A DNA stretch of 46,293 bases from Pyrinomonadaceae bacterium (GTDB taxonomy: Bacteria; Acidobacteriota; Blastocatellia; Pyrinomonadales; Pyrinomonadaceae), in the NCBI GenBank assembly GCA_013696465.1, contig JACCYN010000261.1:1-46293 (forward strand), given 5' to 3'. The notes below the pieces were generated by a model that saw nothing but the letters and a program-made list of their open reading frames with translations, searched no databases and had not been told where the DNA came from. How positions within the stretch are numbered: the stretch's first letter is position 1; the number at the start of each line of letters is the position of its first letter. Shown in pieces: positions 10,989 to 20,244 of the stretch. The position numbers were made by a program, and so were the translations under genes.

Positions 10989-11936
10989 TCAGGTTGCAAC
11001 TTTAACCATCGCTGGGCGCAACAGTTTGTCGCCGAGGCGATAGCCGCGCACGATCTCTTCGATCACCGTGTCCGGCTTATATTCGTTGCTCGGCGCAGTG
11101 GCAATCGCTTCGTGAATGCGCGGATCGAAAGGCTTGCCGACGGTCGGGACAGGCTCAACCCCGTACTTTTGAAGCACATCATTGAGCTGTTTATAAATCA
11201 GTTCAACGCCATCGAGGAAGTGGCGAAACTCATTTGACTCCCCCGCTTTGGCAAACGCTTCCGCGTCCAACGCCCGACGCAGATTATCAACTACGGGCAG
11301 CAGCTTATTCACCACGTCGCCCACGATCCCGTTGTAGGATTCGCTGCGTTCACGTTCGATGCGCTTGCGGTAGTTATCAAACTCGGCTTGCCGTCGCGCA
11401 AGTTGGTCGCGCAAGTCGCCGCGCTCCGTTTCGATCTTTTGTATTTCACCATCCATCCTACGCAACTCGGCGCGCGTCGCAATTAACTCGGCGAGCGCGG
11501 GACCCGAAGCGGCCGCAGACGACAAGTCTTGATCGGACGAAGCGTTGTGGCGGTCGTCCGTCTGTTTAGGATAGGAAGAATCGTCACGTGCCTCAGGGTC
11601 GGTCGGCGTCGTGTCATGCTCGTCGCGGTTTTCGGGCAGATCGGATGGATGTGGAGCGCCGGAGGTGTCTCTGTCATCAGCCTCGCTGCGCCCCGTCTCG
11701 CCTTCTTCGCCGCGATCAATGCGACGTTGCATCTCGGTGGCGTCTTCGTAAGAAGAGGCGCGACCGAGTTCTTCGGGCGTGAGTTCTCCGCCGTCACTCT
11801 CACGGCTCTCGCCGTCTTCGTTTGTATCGGCGGCGTTTCGCTCATCTGCCGACGCCTGTTCTTCGTCCACGAAACGGATCGGAATATGACCCGACGTTGG
11901 CTTGCCTCTAGGCATATTGTTCAATTCCAGATTCAT
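10989..11936 (-). CDS. grpE: nucleotide exchange factor GrpE with long acidic disordered N-terminus
   Basis: C-terminal GrpE domain: RRQAEFDNYRKRIERE...LLPVVDNLRRAL...FDPRIHEAI; operon context. Confidence 0.93.
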   Translation of the reverse strand: MNLELNNMPRGKPTSGHIPIRFVDEEQASADERNAADTNEDGESRESDGGELTPEELGRASSYEDATEMQRRIDRGEEGETGRSEADDRDTSGAPHPSDLPENRDEHDTTPTDPEARDDSSYPKQTDDRHNASSDQDLSSAAASGPALAELIATRAELRRMDGEIQKIETERGDLRDQLARRQAEFDNYRKRIERERSESYNGIVGDVVNKLLPVVDNLRRALDAEAFAKAGESNEFRHFLDGVELIYKQLNDVLQKYGVEPVPTVGKPFDPRIHEAIATAPSNEYKPDTVIEEIVRGYRLGDKLLRPAMVKVAT

Positions 11937-12006
11937 TTTTTAGCCGGAGTGTAAAATTAAAACGCACGGGCAGAGGCTCAACCGCCAAGATTTACTTCTT
12001 GAACAT

Positions 12007-13128
12007 CTATGCGGCGTTGCGCTCTTCGCGCAGCATCCGCTCGATGAGCCGCGCGACGTGATTGACGACCGCCATCATCCGCGCGTATTCCATGCGCACA
12101 GGGCCGACGACGCCGAGTTTTCCGACCGCTTCTCCGGCGTCGAGCCGGTAGGCAGCCGTAATGAACGTGCAATTCTGCATCGAGGGCAAATAATTCTCGC
12201 GCCCGATCACAACGCGCACATCGCCAAACGCCGAATCGCGCGTCAAGCATTCGTTTAAGATTTCAACGAGGCGCGATTTCTCTTCGAGCGTGCGCATGAT
12301 TTCGCGCATCCGCCGCACGTCCGCAAAGTCGGGCTTTGAAAGAATGTTCGACGCGCCGTCAACGTAAACGTCGCCGGTCGCCGTTTCCTCACCCTCAAGA
12401 CTCCGCTCGCACAACAAAACGGCTGTGCGCAGCAACTTGTCGTAGAGCGCCTTTTCCTCGCGTATCAACTCGATGATCTCGTTGCGAATCGCGGTCAGAC
12501 TTTTGCCCGCGAAGTTGTGGTTTAAGTAGCGCGCCGTTTGTTCAAGCTCGATCTGCGTGAGAGGCTCGTCAATGTGGATCAACTTGTTCTGCACAAGGTT
12601 CGGCGAAAAGACCATCACGACGAGCACACGATTATCCGCGAGTTGCACGAACTCGACGTGCTGCAAAAGATTCTCGGCGAACGGCGGGGCGACGACGATG
12701 CCGACGTTCTCCGAAAGTTCGGAGAGCAGATGAGAAACCTTCTCCATCAAATGCCCCGGCGCGCCGCCCGCTTTATCTCCGGTCGTCGCGTCGTGCAGCA
12801 TCCGGTTGATCAAAGTCGTATCGGCGCGCGAGAGCCTCGTGTCGCCGACGATGATGTGATCAACGTAGAAACGATAACCGGCGTCGGTCGGCACGCGCCC
12901 GGCGCTCGTGTGCGGCTGCTCGACGAGGCCGGATTCTTCCAGCTCCGCCATCACGTTGCGCACCGTCGCCGCGCTCCACCCCGAACTTTCGACGCAGAAA
13001 CGCTCCGACACGGCGCGCGATCCGACGGGTTCGCCCGTCACGAAATGCTCCTTGATGATCGCCGACAGCACGGCTTGCCCGCGCGCGTCGAGTTTGTTAT
13101 CTCCCGCAATTGAATTGCGAATTGCCAT
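12007..13128 (-). CDS. hrcA: heat-inducible transcription repressor HrcA
   Basis: LDARGQAVLSAIIKEHFVTGEPVGSRAVSERF...SAATVRNVMAELEESGLVEQPHTSAGRVPTDAGYRFYVD. Confidence 0.97.
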   Translation of the reverse strand: MAIRNSIAGDNKLDARGQAVLSAIIKEHFVTGEPVGSRAVSERFCVESSGWSAATVRNVMAELEESGLVEQPHTSAGRVPTDAGYRFYVDHIIVGDTRLSRADTTLINRMLHDATTGDKAGGAPGHLMEKVSHLLSELSENVGIVVAPPFAENLLQHVEFVQLADNRVLVVMVFSPNLVQNKLIHIDEPLTQIELEQTARYLNHNFAGKSLTAIRNEIIELIREEKALYDKLLRTAVLLCERSLEGEETATGDVYVDGASNILSKPDFADVRRMREIMRTLEEKSRLVEILNECLTRDSAFGDVRVVIGRENYLPSMQNCTFITAAYRLDAGEAVGKLGVVGPVRMEYARMMAVVNHVARLIERMLREERNAA

Positions 13129-13206
13129 AGATTTAATTCGTTGATGGAGCGTTCAACCCAAGATTGGCGGAGACGCGAGGCGAGAACTTGCCTCTATTCC
13201 ATAAAC

Positions 13207-13235
13207 TTAATACCTTCCGCTCCGGCTTATGTCAA
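13207..13235 (-). promoter_or_regulatory. sigma70-like promoter for hrcA-grpE-dnaK-dnaJ
   Basis: Minus strand: TTGACA (13230-13235) - 17 nt - TATTAA (13207-13212). Confidence 0.6.
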
Positions 13236-13644
13236 GAATTCGTTTCCATGAGCCGACGCCTCTCGCCGTGCGTCAAACGCGCACAGCCTGAATTCAGTAT
13301 ACCGGATCGGCTAAAACTCGCGCAAACATACGTTTAAGATTAAAGCTCGGCTGTAAATTCGACAATCAGAACGTGACTGCGCCGAGCGATTCAACTTAAG
13401 AGTGAATCTAAGTTGTTGAGTTCAAATTGTTTATCGTAAAAGATTAACCTATAAAAAATCCATGAGAACGCGGTAGGAGCTGTATTTGCTTGCACATCAA
13501 TAGTTTAACAGCTAGCAGCATGTAACTTATTGACGACCGCCCGGCTGCCCCGTTAATATCTCAGGGAAGCTTTCATGGACAAAAAGAACTCTCCGAGAAC
13601 CGAGACCGCGATTTGAATTTGCGTCTCCGGTATGAAAGCATAGC

Positions 13645-14415
13645 TTGCCGCCCGAAGTCGCTCGCTTTAGGAATTTATTTATGTCGGCGCATCAAACACA
13701 TCTCGCGTTGCTTTTCATAGATGCTTTTCGCCACTTTGAATCGAGTCGTCCTGCGCCCGACATTGATGTTCGCTTTTACCCTTACGCCGGGCTTAATCAC
13801 ACGATTCGCTTGCGTTCGGGAAAAATTTATGTGCGCATCGCCGACATTCTAAAAGACGCGCCCTCGCGCGTGCATCGCGCGCTCGCTTTCACTTTGGTCG
13901 CCAAGCTTCTGCGCCGCCCCGTACCGGAAATTCACCTTCGCTCGTACCGTGATTACGCTTGCACGCCCGAAGCTCTACGGCTCTCCGACCTCGCCCGCAA
14001 GCGACGCGGACGCAAAATAGTTTCCGGCGCGCATGGCCGCGCTTACGACCTTGACCGTATATTCAATCGCCTCAACCGACGCTACTTCGACGGCGAGTTG
14101 CCGAAACCTTCGCTCACGTGGTCGCAACGCCGCACGCGCCGCATCCTCGGCCACCACGACGCGGTGCATGATACGATTGTCGTCAGCAAAACCCTCGACG
14201 CGCCGGAAGTGCCCGAATGGTTCGTTGAATTTATCCTCTATCACGAAATGCTTCACATCAAGCATCCGGCGCGCCTTGTGCGCGGTCGCCGCGTCTATCA
14301 CACAAAAGCTTTCCGGCATGACGAACAACGCTTCGCCCGCTACCAAGACGCCCTCGCCTTGCTTGACCGCAACTCCGACGAGCGGCGCGCCACCTCGCGC
14401 GCCCGTGCCGCCTAA
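13645..14415 (+). CDS. SprT/WLM-like zinc metallopeptidase (start may be 13681)
   Basis: HEMLH motif in FVEFILYHEMLHIKHP with upstream RIFNRLNRRYFDGELPKPSLTWS. Confidence 0.75.
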   Translation: MPPEVARFRNLFMSAHQTHLALLFIDAFRHFESSRPAPDIDVRFYPYAGLNHTIRLRSGKIYVRIADILKDAPSRVHRALAFTLVAKLLRRPVPEIHLRSYRDYACTPEALRLSDLARKRRGRKIVSGAHGRAYDLDRIFNRLNRRYFDGELPKPSLTWSQRRTRRILGHHDAVHDTIVVSKTLDAPEVPEWFVEFILYHEMLHIKHPARLVRGRRVYHTKAFRHDEQRFARYQDALALLDRNSDERRATSRARAA

Positions 14416-14513
14416 AAATCATTCGACAAGTTTTTTGCAATCTCTCAAGTTTTTGCAACCTTTCGGCGTTTGAAGCGTTTACTGTTTTCAGGACAGGGAC
14501 TCCTCCGGCAGTG

Positions 14514-14579
14514 AGCGGGCGGGAAGCGTGTTGAAGCAACGGTTTTCTTAACTTATGCTTCGAGCGCTTCACGCCCGCT
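14514..14579 (+). terminator. long GC-rich inverted repeat downstream of the metallopeptidase gene
   Basis: AGCGGGCGGGAAGCG (14514-14528) vs CGCTTCACGCCCGCT (14565-14579), 14/15 paired, followed by TTTTCC. Confidence 0.55.
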
Positions 14580-14759
14580 TTTCCGGCTTCTTAAAATCAC
14601 ATCACACCCCTTAAATTTTCGCGACTCCAAAATCCTGCGCTGGACAAGAAGCCATACGCCTCGTTAAACTATCCGGTTTCAACAGCTACTCTGACGCATG
14701 AGGGATGTTTTCATGCACATTTGTATTCGTAATTTCGTGACGAAGGTAAAAGAAACTTT

Positions 14760-15323
14760 ATGGCAATTCCAGCAACTCAGATCAGGCGCGGCATGGTGAT
14801 CGTTTTCGAGGGGCAGCCCTGCAAGGTGGTTGAATTCCGGCATCACACGCCGGGAAATTTGCGCGCGATGGTGCAAACCAAACTTCGCAACGTGCGCACC
14901 GGCGCGTCCTTCGAGCATCGCTTTCGCTCCGCCGACACGGTGGACAAAGCTCAGATGGAGCAGCACGAGATGGAGTATCTCTACTCGGACGGCTCAAGCC
15001 ACCACTTTATGAACACGGAAAATTATGAGCAAACCGCTTTGTCGGAAGAAGATTTAGGCGACATGGCGCAGTGGCTCACGCCGGGGCTTCGTATTCAAGC
15101 CGAATTCTACGAAGGCGCGCCCATCGGCATCGAACTTCCCGCTTCGCTTGAATTCACCGTGACGCGCACCGAGCCGACGATCAAAAGCGCGACCGTCTCG
15201 AACGTCAACAAACCGGCCACACTTGAGAACGGCGTGACGATCCAAGTGCCGCCCTTCGTCAACGAAGGCGACCGCATCCGCGTCTCCCCCGTCGAAAGTC
15301 GCTACATCGAACGAGCGAAATAA
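14760..15323 (+). CDS. efp: elongation factor P
   Basis: [40 protein letters not shown]...; conserved C-terminal EGDRIRVSP. Confidence 0.97.
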   Translation: MAIPATQIRRGMVIVFEGQPCKVVEFRHHTPGNLRAMVQTKLRNVRTGASFEHRFRSADTVDKAQMEQHEMEYLYSDGSSHHFMNTENYEQTALSEEDLGDMAQWLTPGLRIQAEFYEGAPIGIELPASLEFTVTRTEPTIKSATVSNVNKPATLENGVTIQVPPFVNEGDRIRVSPVESRYIERAK

Positions 15324-15328
15324 CATAA

Positions 15329-15404
15329 GTAATGAGTGATGAGTAATGAGCGATGAGAAAAAGATGTTGTTCTTACTCGTCACTCATTACTCATCACTCA
15401 TAAC
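15329..15404. repeat. 7-nt-periodic inverted-repeat element (element 5)
   Basis: GTAATGA GTGATGA GTAATGA GCGATGA G (15329-15357) pairs with CTCGTCA CTCATTA CTCATCA CTCATAA C (15376-15404), 26/29, 18-nt loop. Confidence 0.92.
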
Positions 15405-15405
15405 T

Positions 15406-16746
15406 ATGTATCTCTTCTACAGCCTTCTGCTTACGCTTGGCTTCCTTCTGCTGCTTCCGCGTTTCCTTTACGATGCGTTGCGGCACGGCAAGTATGCGGC
15501 GGGTTTTCGCCAGCGTTTAGGTGAACTGCCGCAGTTTGACGGGCGCGGGGAAGGACAGATCATCTGGTTGCACTGCGTCTCGGTCGGCGAAACGCAAGGG
15601 GCACGCAGCTTCGCGGAGACGCTTATGAAGCGTTACCCTTCGCACAAAATCGTCGTCTCCACCACCACGCTCACCGGGCAGAGAGTTGCGCGTGATGTCT
15701 TCAAGGAAGTGGCTGCGCTTGTCTTTTATTTTCCTTTCGATTGGGCATGGACGGTGCGACGCGCGCTCGACCGTATCGCTCCATCACTTGTTTTGGTGAT
15801 GGAGACGGAACTGTGGCCACATTTTCTTCGTCAATGCCGGAGTCGCGGCGTTCCAGTCGCAGTGGTCAATGGGCGCATCTCCGAAAAATCGTTTCGCCGC
15901 TACGCGCTCGTCAAGTTTTTTATGCGCAGGGTTTTGAACGACGTAACGCTCGCCGTCATGCAGGCCGAGACGGACGCCGCGCGCATCGAAGCGCTCGGAC
16001 TTCCCCCCGCACGCATCAAGGTTTCGGGCAATTTGAAGTTCGACGCGCAACTTGATAGTGGCGGACACGCTTTACCCGACGAGCTTTCGGCGCGCTTCAA
16101 TTTCAAAGATAAACAACGTCCTCTCATTGTCGCGGCCAGCACGCACGCGCCGGAAGAAAGAATTTTATTAGAAGCGTTTCGTAAAATTCAACTTCAACTT
16201 CGTGCGAACGAATCGAATTTGCTTGAACCCCGATTGCTCGTCGCCCCGCGTCACCCCGAACGCTTCAGTGAAGTCGCAACGCTGATTCAAGCTTCAAATT
16301 TCTCATGGACGCGCCGCACGTATCCGGCATCGCCCAGAGATGCCGATTGCGAAACTATTTTACTCGACACCATCGGTGAACTGCCGCACGTTTACTCGCT
16401 TGCCACGATTGTCTTCGTGGGCGGCAGCCTCGCGCCGTACGGCGGGCACAACATCCTCGAACCGGCCGCCGCCGGAGTCCCCATCGTGACGGGCGCGCAC
16501 ACGCACAACTTCGCTTCCGTTACAAAGACTTTTCTTCAGCGCGAAGCGTTGCTGCAACTGCCCGCAGTCGGAGATGAACAAGCTCCTGACCTGTTAGCGC
16601 GCGTTCTCATAGATTTACTCCAAGATACGGACAAACGCTGTCGCCTCGGCGCAAACGCTTTCCGCGCGCTTGAAGATAATCGCGGCGCATCGAACCGCAC
16701 GCTCGAATTCTTAAAGCCGCTTTTCGAGCAACGAGAAATGCCCTAA
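15406..16746 (+). CDS. waaA: 3-deoxy-D-manno-octulosonic acid transferase (start at MYLFYSLLL; ORF track start 15346 reads through the repeat)
   Basis: KYAAGFRQRLGELP, IWLHCVSVGETQGARS, METELWPHFLRQCR, FVGGSLAPYGGHNILEPAA. Confidence 0.94.
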   Translation: MYLFYSLLLTLGFLLLLPRFLYDALRHGKYAAGFRQRLGELPQFDGRGEGQIIWLHCVSVGETQGARSFAETLMKRYPSHKIVVSTTTLTGQRVARDVFKEVAALVFYFPFDWAWTVRRALDRIAPSLVLVMETELWPHFLRQCRSRGVPVAVVNGRISEKSFRRYALVKFFMRRVLNDVTLAVMQAETDAARIEALGLPPARIKVSGNLKFDAQLDSGGHALPDELSARFNFKDKQRPLIVAASTHAPEERILLEAFRKIQLQLRANESNLLEPRLLVAPRHPERFSEVATLIQASNFSWTRRTYPASPRDADCETILLDTIGELPHVYSLATIVFVGGSLAPYGGHNILEPAAAGVPIVTGAHTHNFASVTKTFLQREALLQLPAVGDEQAPDLLARVLIDLLQDTDKRCRLGANAFRALEDNRGASNRTLEFLKPLFEQREMP

Positions 16747-16818
16747 GCTTGCGGCGGAACTTAGATCGTCGGTTCACTCCGCAAGCGGGCACGGATCAAA
16801 CTTCAAAACGGATTCGCA

Positions 16819-17871
16819 ATGTCTCGCTCAACTTTTGCACCCCTTCTCAATCCGCTCGGCGCGCTTTACGGATCAGTCGCGCGCGCGCGCGCGCATCTCT
16901 ACCGATTAAGCATTTTGCGCTCGGAGAAAATCCCCGCGCCTGTCATCAGCGTCGGCAACATCACCGTCGGCGGCACCGGCAAAACTCCGTTGGTTGAATG
17001 GATCGCGCGCCGCATCGCGGAAGATGATCGCCGCGTGTGTATTCTCACGCGGGGCTACGGTCGCGCCAACATCCGTGAGCGCGTCGTTGTCTCCGACGGC
17101 GAACAGCTTTTAGCCGATGCGCGTATTGGCGGCGACGAACCCCGTTTGTTGGCGGAGAAGTTGCTGGGCGTAGCGGCCGTTGTAAGTGACCGTGATCGCG
17201 CAGGCGCGGCGCGGTGGGCGATCAAGAATTTAGGGAGCGACGCTTTTATTCTCGACGACGGCTTTCAACACCTGCGCGTCGAGCGCGATCTCAACATCGT
17301 CACAATTGATGCGAGCGATCCTTGGGGCGGCGGGAGGCTGCTGCCACAGGGACGTTTGCGCGAACCAGTGGGCGCACTTCAGCGCGCGGATTGCATCGTG
17401 ATCACGCGCGCCGAGCAAGCAACGAACATCGGAGAATTAAGCGAGGAAGCGTCTTGCTTGAGCGGCGGCCGTCCGGTGATCTTATCCTGCGTGCGCACAT
17501 CTAACTTACGGCCGCTTTCATCCGCTCACATTGATCAAAATTTTGAGCGTGATCCTTCATGTTATCCGATAGCCGTCTTCTGCGCGCTCGGCAATCCGCA
17601 AGCTTTTGTCAGGCACGTCAGGAATGACAAATTCAATGTAGCGCTCGAAAAAGTTTTCCCCGATCATCATCCTTATACGCAACAGGATGCGGATGAACTT
17701 GTGCGAGCGGCTTCGGAACACAACGCGCGCGTGTTGCTAACGACAGCTAAAGACGCGGTTAAACTCGCTTCGCTCAACTTCTCGCTTCCCTGCTACGTGC
17801 TCGAAGCGAAACTTGAATTTGACGACGAAGCCAAACTGCTTGCGCTGATACGTGAAGTTTTTAAGCGTTAA
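16819..17871 (+). CDS. lpxK: tetraacyldisaccharide 4'-kinase
   Basis: PVISVGNITVGGTGKTPLVEWIA, LTRGYGR, LDDGFQHLRVERDLNIVTID, LLPQGRLREP. Confidence 0.95.
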   Translation: MSRSTFAPLLNPLGALYGSVARARAHLYRLSILRSEKIPAPVISVGNITVGGTGKTPLVEWIARRIAEDDRRVCILTRGYGRANIRERVVVSDGEQLLADARIGGDEPRLLAEKLLGVAAVVSDRDRAGAARWAIKNLGSDAFILDDGFQHLRVERDLNIVTIDASDPWGGGRLLPQGRLREPVGALQRADCIVITRAEQATNIGELSEEASCLSGGRPVILSCVRTSNLRPLSSAHIDQNFERDPSCYPIAVFCALGNPQAFVRHVRNDKFNVALEKVFPDHHPYTQQDADELVRAASEHNARVLLTTAKDAVKLASLNFSLPCYVLEAKLEFDDEAKLLALIREVFKR

Positions 17872-17933
17872 TCATAGCGATGCGCAAATAAAGTAGAGGC
17901 AACTACAAGTGCATTGCCCGATGCGGTAGAAGG

Positions 17934-19730
17934 TCAGGGTAAACTTGGCGGTGGAACGGCGGCGGGCGGTGGTGGCGGCGCGTTAGTTGAGGGTTGTTGT
18001 TGCTGCTGTCTTCTTCTCGCAGGAGGCGGGGATGAAGGCTCATCCTGATCGTCGGCGGGGAGCGGAGTGGCTTGCGTCGGCGGAGCGTTACGCCGTTGAT
18101 TCGTGTTGCGGTTGGACGAAGCGGCAGGGGTCGGCTCCGCATTGCTGTTTTCACCCGCGCTGTTATCGTTTTGTTGTTCCGCGTTGGTGTTTGCGTTGCT
18201 GCTGCTCTCGTTTGCGTTCGCGTCCAAGGGCGTCAGTGGCAATTCCGATGTGCCCTGTGCCTCGTTTCTGTTAGTTGTGCTTGAGGCTGATGCGCCGCCG
18301 CCGGTCGCAGTTGATGCGGCGGGAACGGAGGCGGGAGCGATGTTTCGTTCGCTTTCGCCGGTCGCCGGGGCGGTGGGTTGCACAGGCTGACTGTTAGGGT
18401 CGCTGGCGAGCGGCGCGCTCACGCTGTTCGTCACGGGTTGGCGGCTCGCATCGAGCGTAAAAGCGTAAGCCATGAGACCGGCGAAGGCGAGCAGCGCGAG
18501 GGCTGGAACGGCGATGCGCAAAGGGATGCCGCCCGGCGTTGAAGGCGGCACATCAGCAGCGACACGACGCTCTATAAACTGCGCTTCTGATTGTCCACCC
18601 GTCGGCGCGCCCGGATGAAGAATCGTCGCTTCGTCGTGTTCCGTGTTCGATGTGTGGGCAGCAGATTCGTTGACTCCGGTCGGCACAACAATGCGGTTGG
18701 TGTCCGCGCCCGCTTCTCGTTCTTCGGACGCTTCGGCGGTTGAAGCAGCGATGACAGCAGTCGTCGAAACAGGAATCGCATTTGAAGCGGAAGCTTCGGC
18801 AGCGAAGGACAAAGCTTCGGACAATTCTCCCGCCGACTGAAAACGATCTTCCGGTCGCTTGGCGAGTGCGCGCGTAATCACGCCGCTCACCTCGACGGGC
18901 AAATCTTTTCGTTCTTCCGAGATCGAGGGCGGCGCATTCTGCAAATGCTTCATCATGATCTCGGTCGGCGAATCGGCCGTAAACGGCACGTGCCCCGCAA
19001 GCATCTCGTAGATGATGATGCCGAGCGAGTAGATGTCGGAGCGGTTGTCAATGTTGGACGACTGCGAACACTGCTCCGGCGACATATATTGCGGCGTGCC
19101 GATGACGAGATTCGGGGCGGTTAAAGCGGGATCGTGACTGTCGGATTCCTGAATCTTGGCGATCCCGAAATCGAGCACCTTCGCCCAATCTCCCGCGCCC
19201 AACTCTTCGAGCATGATGTTGTCGCTTTTAAGATCGCGGTGAACGACTCCCTCGGCGTGGGCGGCATCAAGCGCGCCGCACACTTGGCGGATGATCTCGG
19301 CGGCGCGCGCGAGCGGCATCGTCCCCTCTTCGCGGATCACTTCCTTGAGCGTCCGCCCGCGCAGGTATTCCATTACGAGGAAGACCACGCCGTTTTCGGC
19401 TTCGCCGAAGTCGGTGACGTTTAGAGCGTGCGGGTGTGAGATGCGCGAGGCGGCCTTTGCTTCGCGCGTGAAGCGTTGAACGATCTTACCGTCGGCGGCG
19501 AGAGCCGGGTGCAGCACCTTGATCGCAACAGATTTCTCCATCAACACGTGCGTCGCGCGATAGACCGCGCCCATGCCGCCGTTGCTGATGTGCTCTTCGA
19601 TGCGATACTTGCTCGCCAGCGTCTGCCCGACGAGTTCATCGCCGCCCGTCTTTTCGAGCACCGTACCGTCAAGCGGACACAACGTGTTCGTCGTCTCGTA
19701 TTCGTTGCCGCACTTCGGACACTTTTTCAT
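17934..19730 (-). CDS. Ser/Thr protein kinase with N-terminal zinc ribbon, TM helix and low-complexity C-terminus
   Basis: MKKCPKCGNEYETTNTLCPLDG; HRDLKSDNIM; DFGIAKI; GTPQYMSPEQC; TM near IPLRIAVPALALLAFAGLMAYAF. Confidence 0.93.
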   Translation of the reverse strand: MKKCPKCGNEYETTNTLCPLDGTVLEKTGGDELVGQTLASKYRIEEHISNGGMGAVYRATHVLMEKSVAIKVLHPALAADGKIVQRFTREAKAASRISHPHALNVTDFGEAENGVVFLVMEYLRGRTLKEVIREEGTMPLARAAEIIRQVCGALDAAHAEGVVHRDLKSDNIMLEELGAGDWAKVLDFGIAKIQESDSHDPALTAPNLVIGTPQYMSPEQCSQSSNIDNRSDIYSLGIIIYEMLAGHVPFTADSPTEIMMKHLQNAPPSISEERKDLPVEVSGVITRALAKRPEDRFQSAGELSEALSFAAEASASNAIPVSTTAVIAASTAEASEEREAGADTNRIVVPTGVNESAAHTSNTEHDEATILHPGAPTGGQSEAQFIERRVAADVPPSTPGGIPLRIAVPALALLAFAGLMAYAFTLDASRQPVTNSVSAPLASDPNSQPVQPTAPATGESERNIAPASVPAASTATGGGASASSTTNRNEAQGTSELPLTPLDANANESSSNANTNAEQQNDNSAGENSNAEPTPAASSNRNTNQRRNAPPTQATPLPADDQDEPSSPPPARRRQQQQQPSTNAPPPPPAAVPPPSLP

Positions 19731-19847
19731 CAACTTAACTTCGTCCCGCCCTCTCGTCCTTTGAGGCAAACCGCGTTGTTGAGCGTATCACACCGTTTCC
19801 GAAGCGTGCAATGAATGTGTTTTTGGAAAGACTGCCTTCTTCAATGT

Positions 19848-19886
19848 GAAAGCGGGCGCGGCCATTGCGCGGCCGCGCCCGCTTTC
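19848..19886. terminator. 16-bp perfect GC-rich hairpin downstream of atpE
   Basis: GAAAGCGGGCGCGGCC (19848-19863) / GGCCGCGCCCGCTTTC (19871-19886), 7-nt loop; weak U tract. Confidence 0.65.
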
Positions 19887-19908
19887 CTGCTCTGTCGTTC
19901 AAAAGAAC

Positions 19909-20244
19909 TTATGCCGGAGGTCTGACGATGGCGAACATGATCACGAGCGTGAAGATCACGAGCGTTTCGATAAACGCCAAACCGATGATCATCAAAATCT
20001 GAATGCGACCCGACGCTCCGGGGTTGCGCGCCGCGCCTTCAGCCGCCGCCGCCGCCACGCGACCCTGACCGAGCGCGCCGAGTCCGGCCGCAATCGCAAA
20101 GCCGATACCAGCCGCAAGCCTTGCGTAACTAGATACGGTGGAAGCATTGTCAGCCGCCACCTCTTGCGCTAACGCGGGCGCGGCGGCCATCAGCGCGCCG
20201 AGCACCGTGTAGAACGCCATCCTTATTCTCATAAATTTATTCAT
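19909..20244 (-). CDS. atpE: F0F1 ATP synthase subunit c with N-terminal signal-like extension
   Basis: GALGQGRVAAAAAEGAARNPGASGRIQILMIIGLAFIETLVIFTLVI; GAGGAG RBS upstream of 20244. Confidence 0.92.
   Translation of the reverse strand: MNKFMRIRMAFYTVLGALMAAAPALAQEVAADNASTVSSYARLAAGIGFAIAAGLGALGQGRVAAAAAEGAARNPGASGRIQILMIIGLAFIETLVIFTLVIMFAIVRPPA

Noticed and set aside
13129-13644. Possible ncRNA in the 516-nt hrcA upstream gap
   Set aside because: No recognisable 6S, SRP, tRNA or riboswitch core could be identified by eye; only a promoter is supported.
14425-14465. Imperfect direct repeat AAGTTTTTTGCAATCTCTC / AAGTTTTTGCAACCTTTC
   Set aside because: Two short copies only, low complexity, no further context.
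15329-15404. CRISPR-like repeat array
   Set aside because: Units are 7 nt, degenerate, have no spacers and face each other as inverted arms; no cas genes in the window.
15329-15404. Simple rho-independent terminators as explanation for all heptad hairpins
   Set aside because: Several lie inside the ribosomal protein operon and most lack a U tract. Conventional terminators elsewhere in the window (7782, 31858, 36154) are non-periodic and look different.
17934-18300. Trinucleotide-like GTT/GCT runs
   Set aside because: Explained by Gln/Asn/Pro-rich low-complexity C-terminus of the kinase.
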